DNA of 64,000 nucleotides from Pseudorasbora parva (Eukaryota; Chordata; Actinopteri; Cypriniformes; Gobionidae): NCBI RefSeq assembly GCF_024679245.1, contig NC_090177.1, positions 51,445,478 to 51,509,477 of the forward strand, read 5' to 3'. Shown piece by piece: positions 21,044 to 31,759 of this stretch (position 1 is its first letter; each line of letters starts with the position of its first letter). The notes under the pieces were generated by a model. It saw only the letters and a program-made list of their open reading frames with translations, ran no database searches and was not told where the DNA came from. The position numbers and the translations under genes were made by a program.

Positions 21044-22934
21044 GTGAGAATAGATATTGAAGAAACCAAGGCCTCCATCGTGCCATCCCACAGTGAAGTT
21101 ACTTTCAACAGACAAATGGAATCGCTGAATACCTCTTTAGCAAAATTCAAACAAGACCTGCAACAGCAGAAAATACGAAAATTTCGCCGAGATACACTGG
21201 ATTACAAAGATAACAGAGACTATCCCTGGCTTAACCACAACCGCACGTTCACCAGACCTTCACGCAAGGTCAGGTGTGAAGATGAGATTCCTTTTACTTC
21301 TGCATCAAGTGGAAACAGTGATGTTGATTTTTTATCCGATCACACAAGCGATACAGAAACCCATCTTAGAATGTCACATCAATACCAACTTCGCAGAAAA
21401 CCATTCGACGGGGAAGTGTGGGGGCAAGAGGAAACGCTCAACAACCAGTTCGGAAGAGAGGAACCTGCCTAAAGACAATCTGATCTTAAATCTCACAGGT
21501 CAAGAACTGCATCCACAAGAAGTAAAGGCGGGCGTACACTGTGCGAATTCAGACTCTCGGAAGGTCGTGAGATATTACAGACGCTACGAGTCATTTAATT
21601 TGATCATCGCATCAAATCAGCTGGTACACGGCACGACTGTTTGCACCGCGAGCCGGCCGCGATCACACAAGCTTTCGTGTAACACAGACACTGGAGCTTT
21701 CAATGTTGCTGCTATAGCTTCGGATACAAAAAATAAAGAAAAAATGTGTGCAAATTATTTGTTGAAAAGTAAAGAACAGTAGTCATTCCTTTCAACCAAA
21801 CAACCAGAGTGAGAGGGTGCACGTGAGAGAGAGAAAGTGTGTGTGTGTGTGTGTGTGTGTGCGTGTGAGAGAACGCAGTATGCAGCCACTGAGCTAATAA
21901 TACTCATAGATTGAGCCTATGTGACGTGCTTGTGCATGATTTGGCAAAAGGGGACAGTAATATGCTGGTAAAAATCAGGCTGACTCCCCAAACTTTTTAA
22001 ACATGTTTAAAAATTATCGTAAGGTCGGGAGGTGCTCTTAACGTGCTCAGGTCGTCTGGTATTTCCTCTCACACACTGCGAGCCGAGACCATACGAGCAT
22101 CCACGGTGTCCACGCGATTTCTCCCGAGAAAAAAAAAAAGTCTGCGAGTTCGTATGACAGCAGAAATTGCAGAGTGTACTTTAAGTCTGCTTAATAAGTG
22201 TTTAAGTTTTGTTCCATATAAAGCCACTGACCCTTTTGTCACTAAGATTGAACTTTTTACGTTTTTTTCGAACACTAAGACTTAAATGCTTCTATAAAAA
22301 TGTTCAAGTAGATCAAACAAATGCATATGTGAGCCATGTCCGAGCTAAATTTAAACCTACTAGTACCTTCTGTCCATCTGTATCTAAGTCTTCCATTGAT
22401 GCATATTATAGGCTAGTGGAAAGGGATGTGACTAATTTATTTGACCAGTCTTTGTCATCTCAGAAAAAGTCTAATTTGACATTTTCTGAAAAAGAGGCTC
22501 TTGATAAATTGTGCCAAAATAAAGATATTGTAAAGGAGGTGGATTGGTGATCCTTCCCCGAGCTCTTTTTATACAGGAGGCTCTTCGTCAATTAGAAAAT
22601 ACCAGGTATTATCAAATTTTACCTTCAGATCCAACGGCCCACTTTCAGAGAGTGATTGAGATGTTTCTTCAGAAAGCACATGCTCTTCTATTGATCTCTG
22701 ATAAAGAGATGCAATATTTATTCAAACGTTCTCCAAGTAGGCCAGTGTTCTACATTCTACCTAAGGTACACAAAAGCCTAACTAATCCACCAGGTCGGCC
22801 TATTGTAGCTGGTAATAACAGTTTGACTGAACCACTCTCAAATTTGGTTGATTTTGTCCTGAGACTATTAGTCACATCCCTTCCTAGCTATCTAAAAGAT
22901 ACAACGGATTTCCTCCAATGTTTATCAACTATTC
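21044..22934 (+). pseudogene. Penelope-like RT ORF, disrupted
   Basis: The N-terminal part (21044-21290) contains KIRKFRRDTLDY, typical of Neptune-type ORFs. A frame change near 21280 leads to ILNLTGQELHPQEVK ending at 21522. After the insertion the frame resumes at LLNKCLSFVPYKATDPF (22190). A shift near 22262 and a stop at 22550 follow, before the RT core with FYILPKVHK and PPGRPIVAG (22748-22812). Removing 659 bp (the insert plus one TAA) brings the segments on either side of the insertion into one frame. Several independent lesions show an old copy. Confidence 0.75.
21526..22181. mobile_element. DNA element inserted in the Penelope ORF, TAA duplication
   Basis: 656 bp flanked by TAA (21523-21525 and 22182-22184). 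The ends carry imperfect inverted GTACACTGTGC / GCAGAGTGTAC. Three-base TWA duplications suggest PIF/Harbinger. It includes a short (GT)n at 21838-21862. No transposase is visible. Confidence 0.55.
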
Positions 22935-23305
22935 TGTCACATACCTGTCCTGTCTTGTGTGCACATGTGGGTTTTGTTAGTTGAGCTTGTGCTCCTGTCA
23001 TTGTCTGATCCCTCCCCCTTGTTATCTGATTAGTGATTGATTTCTCCCACCTGTACCCGCTTGATTTCTTCCCCTTATAGGCTCCTTGTGTTTGCCAGTC
23101 TGTGTTGGATCCTTGTTTCATGTTTGCGTCTCCCTCTTCCTCCTGCGATTTCATTTGGTATGTTTGAGTTCTTGTTTAATGTTCTATTATGTGTTTTAGC
23201 CCCCTCGTGGGTGTTTTGTTTTGTATTTGTTTTATTTTTGCAATAAATTATCATTATTCCATGCACTTGAGTCCTCGCACCATTTCCATTGTCTGTGACG
23301 TAACA
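22935..23305 (+). repeat. LTR of a small LTR element, copy A
   Basis: 371 bp from TGTCACATACCTG to GTGACGTAACA. It is closely similar over its length to 52033-52400. It contains a GCAATAAATTATC polyadenylation-type motif near 23240 and GAGTCCTCGCACC near 23268. TG...CA ends, and a gag-like remnant after it, support the LTR reading. Confidence 0.7.
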
Positions 23306-23787
23306 TAAGGATCCAACCACCTGAGGACTCAGCAGGACTTGTTTTTTGTTGTTTGTTGTTTTCCTTTTTCTTCTCCCTCGATGGAGTTTGGAAAAGGACT
23401 ACGGGTGATGCGACACCTAAACTCGAAGTACATCTAGCAACAGGGGTCGGATGTAAAAGAGTTTGCAGGACTGTTTCTCAAGGAGGTCGAACATCTTGGG
23501 CTCAACGAGGCAGAGTGGAAGGAGACTTTTAACCTCTGCCTCGACATGCCCCTCTCTCCAGGGGTGATGGACAGGATGGGAGTCTGGGATTCTGGGAATT
23601 CGTCCACTGCCTGGGCCCCAGTCCTTCCATGGTTCATGTTCCGGTGGTCCCTATGCCGGCGGATCGTATTCCGGTGGTCCCAGTACCGGCGGATCGGGTT
23701 CCGGTGGTCCCTGTGCCGGTGGATCGTGTTCCGGTGGTCCCAGTACCGGCGGATCGGGTTCCGGTGGTCCCTGTGCCGGTGGATCTA
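23306..23787 (+). pseudogene. internal part of the small LTR element, with a 30-bp minisatellite
   Basis: After the LTR, a frame with one stop encodes a gag-like helical stretch (DVKEFAGLFLKEVEHLG near 23450). It then runs into about five copies of a 30-bp GC-rich unit containing CCGGTGGTCCCAGTACCGG (23636-23787). In one frame the repeats read V-P-V-V-P-V-P-A-D-R. The same core unit is much expanded in the copy at 52033. The link to a particular gypsy family is not established. Confidence 0.5.
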
Positions 23788-23799
23788 AACACTAAAACA

Positions 23800-25550
23800 C
23801 TGCAGCAACAGAAGTGAATGAAATAGTGCAAGAAGCATTCAAAGATGGACGGGCGAAGGAACTAGAGCTGATGAGGGAGGAAGCTGAAGAGATAAGAAAA
23901 CAAATACTACAAGAAACCGAAGAAATGAGGAAGAGCCTGAACAAAATGAGCAAGAAAAGTCACCTAAATCACGATCTCATTCCAGCAGCCCTTCACGAGA
24001 ATACAAGCAAGTTTCTGGAATGCTGTTGCTGGAGAATGCAGAGCCTGAGATGCGCTGGAGAAGATGCACCACACTAAGAACCAGACCATCAAGCGCTGTA
24101 ACGGGAGATGCCACTCTAAGAACCAAACCGCCAAGTCCTACGATGGAAGAAAGGGAAATTCAGGTGGAACGCCTGGAAGAAGAAGCAGTACAGTGCCCAA
24201 TCCTTATTAAAGGACGACAAGGAGAGAATATGCCATGGGCGGGACAACATCTTGAAGGCTTGATAGCCCGACTGCCAGACATACATGAGGGAGCAGGAAG
24301 ATGGATCAGACAGGTGGAAGAGGAAACGATGGGAAAGATATTGGCCATTGGAGATGTCAAGGCACTGTTGGCAAGAAGTGTGGGGGGAGCCAGAACAAAT
24401 GAAATCCTTATGGAAACGGGACTGTGTGCGGCTGTTGAACAAACAGGGCTTGATGCCCTTCCGTTGGACAGATGCCGTGCCAGGATGTGGAGAACCTTGA
24501 GAGGCATGTACCCAGCACAAATGGACCCCAAGCTCCTGAAAGGAGAACCTTTGGGGGAGGCAGAAAATCCCACTACCTATGTCCAGCGCCAATTAAGAAG
24601 ATGGAAACAAGACTTAGAAAGAGACCCGGAACAAGATCCAATAATGACTGTACTGTTTAGGAATGCCATAGTGGAAGCTATGCCACCGATGGTAAAAGGA
24701 AAGCTGGAAGATGTAGTGGGATTGAACTCCAAGACAACGAAAGAATTCTGCGATCATGTGACTCATGCGGTGGAACAATACAGGAAAAGTAAACAGAAGT
24801 TAAAGAAATCAAGAAAGAGAGCTTCAGAGGAGACTGGCACAACTCCAACTTGAAGAACTGACAACAAAAAAGAAGCGAGGACAGACAGCAATAAGAGACC
24901 GTGATGATTCAGCAATAATGGCAGCAGTAAATGCCTCAGGAGTGCCCACACAAGCATCAGTGGCACCACCCCAACTTATGACACCAGTCCAAAATGCAAC
25001 AATGACACCAGCACCAGCAGCTGTACCGACAGCGGCACCTGTCCAGCTGATGACACCCCCATCTACACAGCTGAATACAACATCAAGCAATGTGCAACAG
25101 CCAAATACACCGATTGTCATTTATGTGCCAGAACAAAGAAACAGCGGATATAACCCACAGCAACAGCAACAACAGCGACGAAGAGGAAGAGGAAGACAGA
25201 ACAACTATTATCAACAGCGAATGAATAATCCATCAGGATTTTGCTGGGGATGTAATCAACCAGGACACATCAAGAAAAACTGTCCCACTAACCCATGGCC
25301 ACAAGAAATGCAACTAATGAACCACAAAACCAGCAAATGCAAGTCCAAGGACCAGTCAACCCATGGCGTGGTCCAGAGGTGGGATACTAGAGGTGCCCAG
25401 AGAATCCTACGGGGAGGAATCAGCTGCCAATAATATCTAGCAATGCTGATCAAGAACCAATGATGCAGGTGATAGTAGAGGACAAAGCAACACCAATGAT
25501 GCTTGATACAGGAGCCACCTTCAGTTGTCTGAGCCCAGAATACGCCTCTC
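23800..25550 (+). pseudogene. endogenous-retrovirus-like gag-pro fragment
   Basis: A long capsid-like region (24020-24853) is preceded in another frame by a glutamate-rich coiled coil (23814-24000). It is followed after a frameshift near 24825 by a Pro/Gln/Thr-rich linker and an Arg-rich segment. A single CCHC zinc knuckle (CWGCNQPGHIKKNC) follows near 25240. A further frame change precedes an aspartic protease active site (LDTGA) near 25504. The fragment ends abruptly at ~25550, where a LINE tail begins. At least three frame breaks are present and there is no pol or env. Gag layout with one knuckle and in-line protease suggests a gamma-like ERV; a gypsy element is the alternative. Confidence 0.65.
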
Positions 25551-25800
25551 AATTCAATTCAATAATTTATTGCCATGTCAACAAGTTGATAGTAATTTGT
25601 CTCGGTACAACTCTCAGACGTAAAAAGACATAAAGGACAGACATCATAAGTACAAAAACAGACAATGTTCCCCAACAATACCCAGCAAACAGTATGACCT
25701 TAGACCAAACCCCGCAGACATTAAAAAGACAATACCCCTGGACAAGAAAAATAAAGTGCACAGTGCATAATTAACCAGCACCAATTAACACAAAAAGAGG
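25551..25800 (-). mobile_element. LINE 3' tail (minus)
   Basis: On the minus strand the segment ends CAATAAATTATTGAATTGAA, a short tandem ATTGA tail typical of CR1/L2-type LINEs. Upstream is 3' UTR-like sequence with no frame. It truncates the retroviral fragment to its left. Confidence 0.5.
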
Positions 25801-25830
25801 AAAACATATTCACAAATAATGCTTCATTCA

Positions 25831-26095
25831 AAAGACAGGCAAATTCAAAAGACAGGCAAAAACTCATCTCTTCCATGAGCACTTAATGTTACATTTAAAA
25901 AAAAAACTATTTTCTCCTCTATATCTCCTTTCTTCTCCCCTTTTCTGGTTTTTGCTACTCTGATCGGTATACAAATCTTGGTATTTGGGGCACTTTTTGT
26001 GTTTCTTTGCCTCTTCTTGATGGATCGCTTCCTGTTCTTCTGAGTTGTAAGTCGTTTTGGATATAAGTATCTGCTAAATGCATAAATGTAAATGT
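25831..26095 (+). mobile_element. LINE 3' tail (plus)
   Basis: It begins with the end of an RT-type ORF (GGCAAAAACTCATCTCTTCC, reading AKTHLF). It ends with TTGTAAGTCGTTTTGGATAT followed by GCTAAATGCATAAATG and AAATGT repeats, a very common fish LINE tail. Only the last ~265 bp are present. Confidence 0.65.
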
Positions 26096-26798
26096 AATGG
26101 CCATTACAAAAAATAAGCATATATAACAACATCATATACACACATAAACAAACATTGAAAAATAACACTTTGTCAAATAACTTAACTTTATAAATTATCT
26201 TCTGATGTATAAAAATAAGAGGAATAGTCTTTGGAGCCCCACCCGGGGCAGAACAAGGAATGGTTGCGGCTAGATCCTGGGCCAGAACAGTATACAGTAT
26301 ATAGGTCCAATGTTTTCGCCCGAACCCGTTTTGACGGTGCACCAGCTCACGGGACTCAACGGCTGTGTCCGAAAACCTAGGCAGCTGACTCGTTGCCTCG
26401 CTGCCTCATCAGACAATGACTCTGCAGGCAGTGTTTGTGCATGAAGACGCCTCACAAAACTAATTTCGGACAGACTTCTAAGACAGTGTAACAGTTTAAT
26501 GATCTACAGGTAAATAGAGAGATCTCTGGTGATAACTAAACACATATTTAATTACTATAGTAGTGATTTCTCGCTAGAAATGAAATCAGAAGTGGAATTT
26601 GTTGGTAAAAAATTTACATTTACACACAAACTGACCCGCAAACGCAACTTCTGGACGCCATCTTTTACCCCCAGCTCAATTGTCACTGAATGGAAAGCAT
26701 TTTTATGGGATCAGAATCCCGCCAAATGTATTGCAGTCACGCATGAAAAATTATCAACATTTCAAAAGCATGTGAAAATATAATGCACAAAACTGAAA
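26096..26798. other. no recognised gene; a possible DNA-element end
   Basis: No coding frame of interest. GGCTGTGTCCGAAAACC near 26362, with GACTCGTTGCCTCGCTGCCT after it, resembles ends of short fish DNA elements but has no partner that I can find. Confidence 0.3.
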
Positions 26799-27212
26799 AA
26801 TCATCCATCCATCCATCCATTATCTTCCGCTTAGCCACTTCCTCCAGCTCCTCCGGGGGAACCCCGAGGCATTCCCAGGCCAGCCCCTCCAGCGTGTCCT
26901 GGGTCTTCCCCAGGGCCTCCTCCCAGTGGGACGTGCCCGGAACACCTCCTTGGGAAGGCGTCCAGGAGGCATCCGAAATAGATGCCCGAGCCACCTCAGC
27001 TGGCTCATCTCGATGTGAAGGAGCAACGGCTCTACTCTTAGCTCCTCCAGAGTGACCAAGCTTCTCACCCTATCTCTAAGGCAGCGACCAGCCACCCTGC
27101 GGAGAAAGCTCATTTCAGCCGCCTGTATCCGGGATCTTGTCCTTTCGGTCATGACCCACAGCTCATGACCATAGGTGAGAGTAGGAACGTAGATTGACCG
27201 GTAAATCGAGAG
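26799..27212 (-). mobile_element. Rex3-type (RTE clade) LINE 3' fragment
   Basis: On the minus strand the last ~110 residues of an RT ORF are readable (AAEMSFLRRVAGRCLRDRVR and PLLLHIEMSQLRWLGHLFRM). The segment ends in a (GATG)n tail seen as ATCC repeats at 26800-26820. Rex3 is known for a GATG tail, and the conserved 3' domain fits. The copy is 5'-truncated at about 27212, as usual. The frame ends in a stop at 26820. Confidence 0.75.
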
Positions 27213-27467
27213 TGTGTGAGAGTACAGTTCTCTCTTATCGTAGTGGATCAGACACCTGCGAGATCAGGTGTGTGTGTGTGTGTGTGAGAGATTACAGTTC
27301 TCTCTCCTCGTAGTGGATCAGACACCTGCGAGATCAGGTGTGTGTTTGTGTGTGTGAGATTACAGTTCTCTCTCCTCGTAGTGGATCAGACACCTGCGAG
27401 ATCAGGTGTGTGTGTGTGTGTGAGTACAGTTCTCTCTTCTCGTAGTGGATCAGACACCTGCGAGATC

Positions 27468-27500
<33 letters not shown>

Positions 27501-27546
27501 ATTACAGTTCTCTCTTCTCGTAGTGGATCAGACACCTGCGAGATCA
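27213..27546. repeat. minisatellite with internal (GT)n, ~70-bp unit
   Basis: Five copies of TAGTGGATCAGACACCTGCG flanked by ACAGTTCTCTCT and a variable GT run. Unit length changes with the GT run (8 to 22 bases). Confidence 0.93.
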
Positions 27547-27550
27547 GTTG

Positions 27551-28629
27551 CAGATATCGCCGGATTCACACTCGTGCGCTCTGTTGCTGATAAACTGGAT
27601 GTAATTTATGTTCTGTTGCTTTTATATGAAAATAAATATTATGAACAAGACACCCAAAGTTTTTGTTATTTATTTCCTTTCGAAAGGCCTGTTTATCAAG
27701 CATTTTTACTTTAATTACACACATGTTTTTATATATTTTTATTAATATGACAACAATCACATAACCCACAGAGAGAGATCGCACCCTCCGAGAGTTTGGG
27801 AATATTCACACATAATTTATACACATTAAAACATGATATCAGAGTTTTAAATCAAATATTTAAAAAGAAAAATACATCACGGTTGTTTAAACCAATGAGC
27901 ATTAAGCTGTGTCGTCAGCAAGTCGTTTCCCATCATGCTTTTGCTCGGCGCAGTCGGTGGAGAGCAGCTACGCTCGACTGCAGAATCCGACCCGTCTACC
28001 TCGCCATCGCGAGAGATTTTTGACACACGTCAGCATGACATCAGAGCAAGGCGGGCCGCCCTCGGACACTTCTCTAACCGGCATGCATCTCGCGCTGATC
28101 ACCGGTGATCGGTTCTGCGCAGATTTTGCTCATCTCAAACAAGCCTATTGTTTTTTTGTTCAGCCTTGAGCCTACCTGCCAGTGTATCCCAGTGCATTCC
28201 GTGAGTCTTTTATGAGCCATTGTGCTTGTTTTGTTTTCCTTTTTGTGACCATTGAAAGCTTTGATGCTATTTTTTTTTTTTGTACTTTGTTTTTGATCAA
28301 TCTACAAAGTAAAAGCTACTTGAAGTTTATGCCACTCGCTTCCTCAATATTTTTGTTCTTTCTTCTGGACTTGGGTCTCAAAATCCCCAACCTTGAGTTA
28401 GCTCACTCAGGAAGCACATCAGCTCGTGTCCAGGGGACCGGGGTTCTAATCCTGCTTAAAACAAGACCTCTAGTTTCTGCCTCTGTATCATTACACTTCC
28501 TCACTCCTCCACTCCTTGTGGTGCAAGTATAGAATTGAAATGGCCTTTGAGATTTTCTTTGATCTGTTTCCAGGTCAGAGGATGGAGGAGCAAGTAAATG
28601 GGAAGAGAAAATAAGTACGTTTTAGAACA
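27551..28629. other. no recognised gene
   Basis: Mixed-composition sequence with short frames only and no domain that I recognise. A GC-richer block at 27900-28140 may be part of an old DNA element. Confidence 0.3.
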
Positions 28630-29166
28630 TGGCTTTATAGTGAGAAGAAAAATTACTTTGCAGACATGTAGTCACATAACATCAGTTAATAAAAACAAGA
28701 TCATTTGTCAATATATTTTTACTGACATTTAGAAAATATTGCAAAAGTTTTGGGCAAATCTCTAATGGAAACCTAGCTATTGAGATCTAAATATTTGGGG
28801 GTCGTTGGCAAAGAGATTGCAGTACCAGTTTTGGCCACAATTTTGCATACACTTCCTTTAAATGAATAAACACTGCGCTTGGGTTCATCCCCTCGCCTTT
28901 ATGTTACAGTGGCCCAGAAGTTGAATGACAGCATGCCAGGGTGAATTGCAGAGATCTTGAAAAAGAAGGGTCAGCAATGCAAATATTGATTCTTTGCATA
29001 AACTTTATGTAATTGTTGATGAAAACCTGAGAGTGCGTAAAATGCTTGTGATTATACTTCAGTAACAGTTAATACCATCTGACAAAAATATCCAAAAACA
29101 CTGAAGCAGCCGACTTTGTGAAAATTAATATTTGTGTCATTCTCAAAACTTGTGGCCACGGCTGTA
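28630..29166. mobile_element. probable Tc1/mariner fragment
   Basis: It ends TCATTCTCAAAACTTGTGGCC followed by ACGGCTGTAT, resembling the ends of fish Tc1-like elements (from memory). It also contains CAGTACCAGTTTTGGCCACA (28822-28841), found in reverse at 41437-41460. No transposase frame is left. Confidence 0.45.
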
Positions 29167-29341
29167 TTTAAGGATTTATTACACACACACACACCACACC
29201 ACTGTTTATATGAAGATTAAACACACAGACAGAAGTTCAGCTGTAGTATTAATGTAATGAAGAGACTCAGACACGCACTGTTACTGAATTATTATGAGCT
29301 CAAAGCCTTATGGGTAGGAACTCTCATCAGTCTATCCTGAT

Positions 29342-29877
29342 TCATGAAAACAGGGTCAGTGAGGATAGAGGATAAACCACAAACCCAGGATAGAGTGGCT
29401 GGGTGAATCTGGTCTGGGCTGAGTGGATGAGGCTCATTGTGTCTCCAGAGACGCTGTAGAAGCTCAGAGTTCCTGCACTGGGGTCCACATACACTCCGAT
29501 TCTTTTATTGTTACTCCTGATGGGCTTCACAGTGAGTTCAGTCATTCTGTCATTGTGTATGAATGAGTAGCTGAAGGAAGTGCAGTACAGACTCCATGAC
29601 TGAACATTATATCCAAACCGACACTCTTTACCCTCTCCCTTCCTGCAGATGCTCTTATATGACACTGATAGAAACACACGATCACCCCTCATCTCAATCT
29701 CCCAGTAAGAGCGTCCACTCACACTCTCTCTACACAACACCTGAGGAAAATGATCAAATCTGTCCGGATGATCAGGATACGACTGGACTGTGGTAGTGTA
29801 AGTAATCTCTCTGTTGTCCTCAGACAGACTGAGGTGTTTATTCACTGTGTTAAGCTCCAGAGTGAGCCGATGCGAAT
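29342..29877 (-). CDS. exon 5: PRY-SPRY (B30.2) domain
   Basis: Acceptor CTTCATCAG|AT begins the exon, and TGA at 29344-29342 ends it. The ~178 residues hold the PRY motif ([19 protein letters not shown]) and SPRY motifs ([27 protein letters not shown]). This protein-binding fold ends SNTX-like, TRIM and fish NLR proteins. A 215-bp intron separates it from exon 4. Confidence 0.95.
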
Positions 29878-30482
29878 CTGATGAAGAGAAAACACATCAG
29901 CATCAGAAATTATGAATCTGATCTTTTACTGAAGCTGAACTCTTCATGTTCAATATATCAGCAGTGTCTCAGTTCAGTTTAATCATCATTCACATGATCA
30001 ACTCTCTAAAACTCTTCTGTCATATTTCCTCTCCTCCAGGAAGAGCATGAACACACTCAGGAGTTTTTCTGCTTGTGTTCTCAGCTACTTACATCGTTGG
30101 AAGTCTTTCCTGGTCACGGGATCAGTGTCTGTGGAAATCAACAGACATGAAGAGTGTGATTATCATGCCAAGAGAAATGCATCCATTGCTAACACATGCA
30201 GAAATCCTCCAGCACAGAAGATATTTAGAGAAATGTCTCTGCTGTTCACAGAGCCTGAATTCTGACTCAAGCACTATTGAGCGTTTGACACTACTGACAT
30301 GTCGCCATATTTGATTTGGCTTCTGTAGACATCAACTGATCACAGATCGGACTGGCGAGGGAATACGACTCAACTTTCACTTTGTTTATCATAAAGTAAT
30401 CATATCACTTCATAAGACTTAGATCAAACCGCTAGATATTACTTTATTTAGGCAGTCATACAGTATGTATTTATAATTATGG

Positions 30483-30560
<78 letters not shown>

Positions 30561-30751
30561 CATGTTTTTGTGACATATGAGGACTCAAATGTGTATAATG
30601 CCATGGGTATGACACAGGTATTACAGGAGAGGGTGAAATATGAGGACATTACCCATGGCCCCACTTTACAAAAGGCTTATAAATCACACAGGAGGAGTTT
30701 TTATGAGAAAGTAAAAATGCAGAATGTTTCCTGTGATGGGTAGGTTTAGGG

Positions 30752-30834
<83 letters not shown>

Positions 30835-30850
30835 TGGGTAGGTTTAGGGG

Positions 30851-30904
<54 letters not shown>

Positions 30905-30920
30905 TGGGTAGGTTTAGGGG

Positions 30921-30956
<36 letters not shown>

Positions 30957-30972
30957 TGGGTAGGTTTAGGGG

Positions 30973-31054
<82 letters not shown>

Positions 31055-31070
31055 TGGGTGGGTTTAGGGG

Positions 31071-31114
<44 letters not shown>

Positions 31115-31130
31115 TGGGTAGGTTTAGGGG

Positions 31131-31204
<74 letters not shown>

Positions 31205-31220
31205 TAGGTAGGTTTAGGGG

Positions 31221-31300
<80 letters not shown>

Positions 31301-31418
31301 TTGGTAGGTTTAGGGGTTGGGGCAGTGTAAGGGGATAGAAAATACGGTTTGCACAGTATAAAACCATTACGCCTATGGAATGACCCCATATGTCATAAAA
31401 ACAAACGTGTGTGTGTGT

Positions 31419-31496
<78 letters not shown>

Positions 31497-31512
31497 TGGG
31501 TAGGTTTAGGGG

Positions 31513-31596
<84 letters not shown>

Positions 31597-31696
31597 TTGG
31601 TAGGTTTAGGGGTTGGGGCAGTGTAAGGTGATAGAAAATACGGTTTGCACAGTATAAAACCATTACGCCTATGGAATGACCCCATATGTCACAAAA

Positions 31697-31759
<63 letters not shown>

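Larger units (their letters stand above)
20705..22934 (+). mobile_element. Penelope-like element (Neptune-type) remnant
   Basis: A degraded Penelope-like retroelement with its N-terminal region, a disrupting DNA insertion (21526-22181), and the first half of the RT. It is cut off at 22934 by the start of an LTR (TGTCAC). Penelope-type RT motifs are visible rather than LINE or LTR ones. The GIY-YIG endonuclease expected at the C-terminus is absent. Confidence 0.72.

Noticed and set aside
24116..25552. Minus-strand frames of 98-158 codons opposite the gag-pro fragment
   Set aside because: They are shadows of the plus-strand retroviral-type coding sequence.
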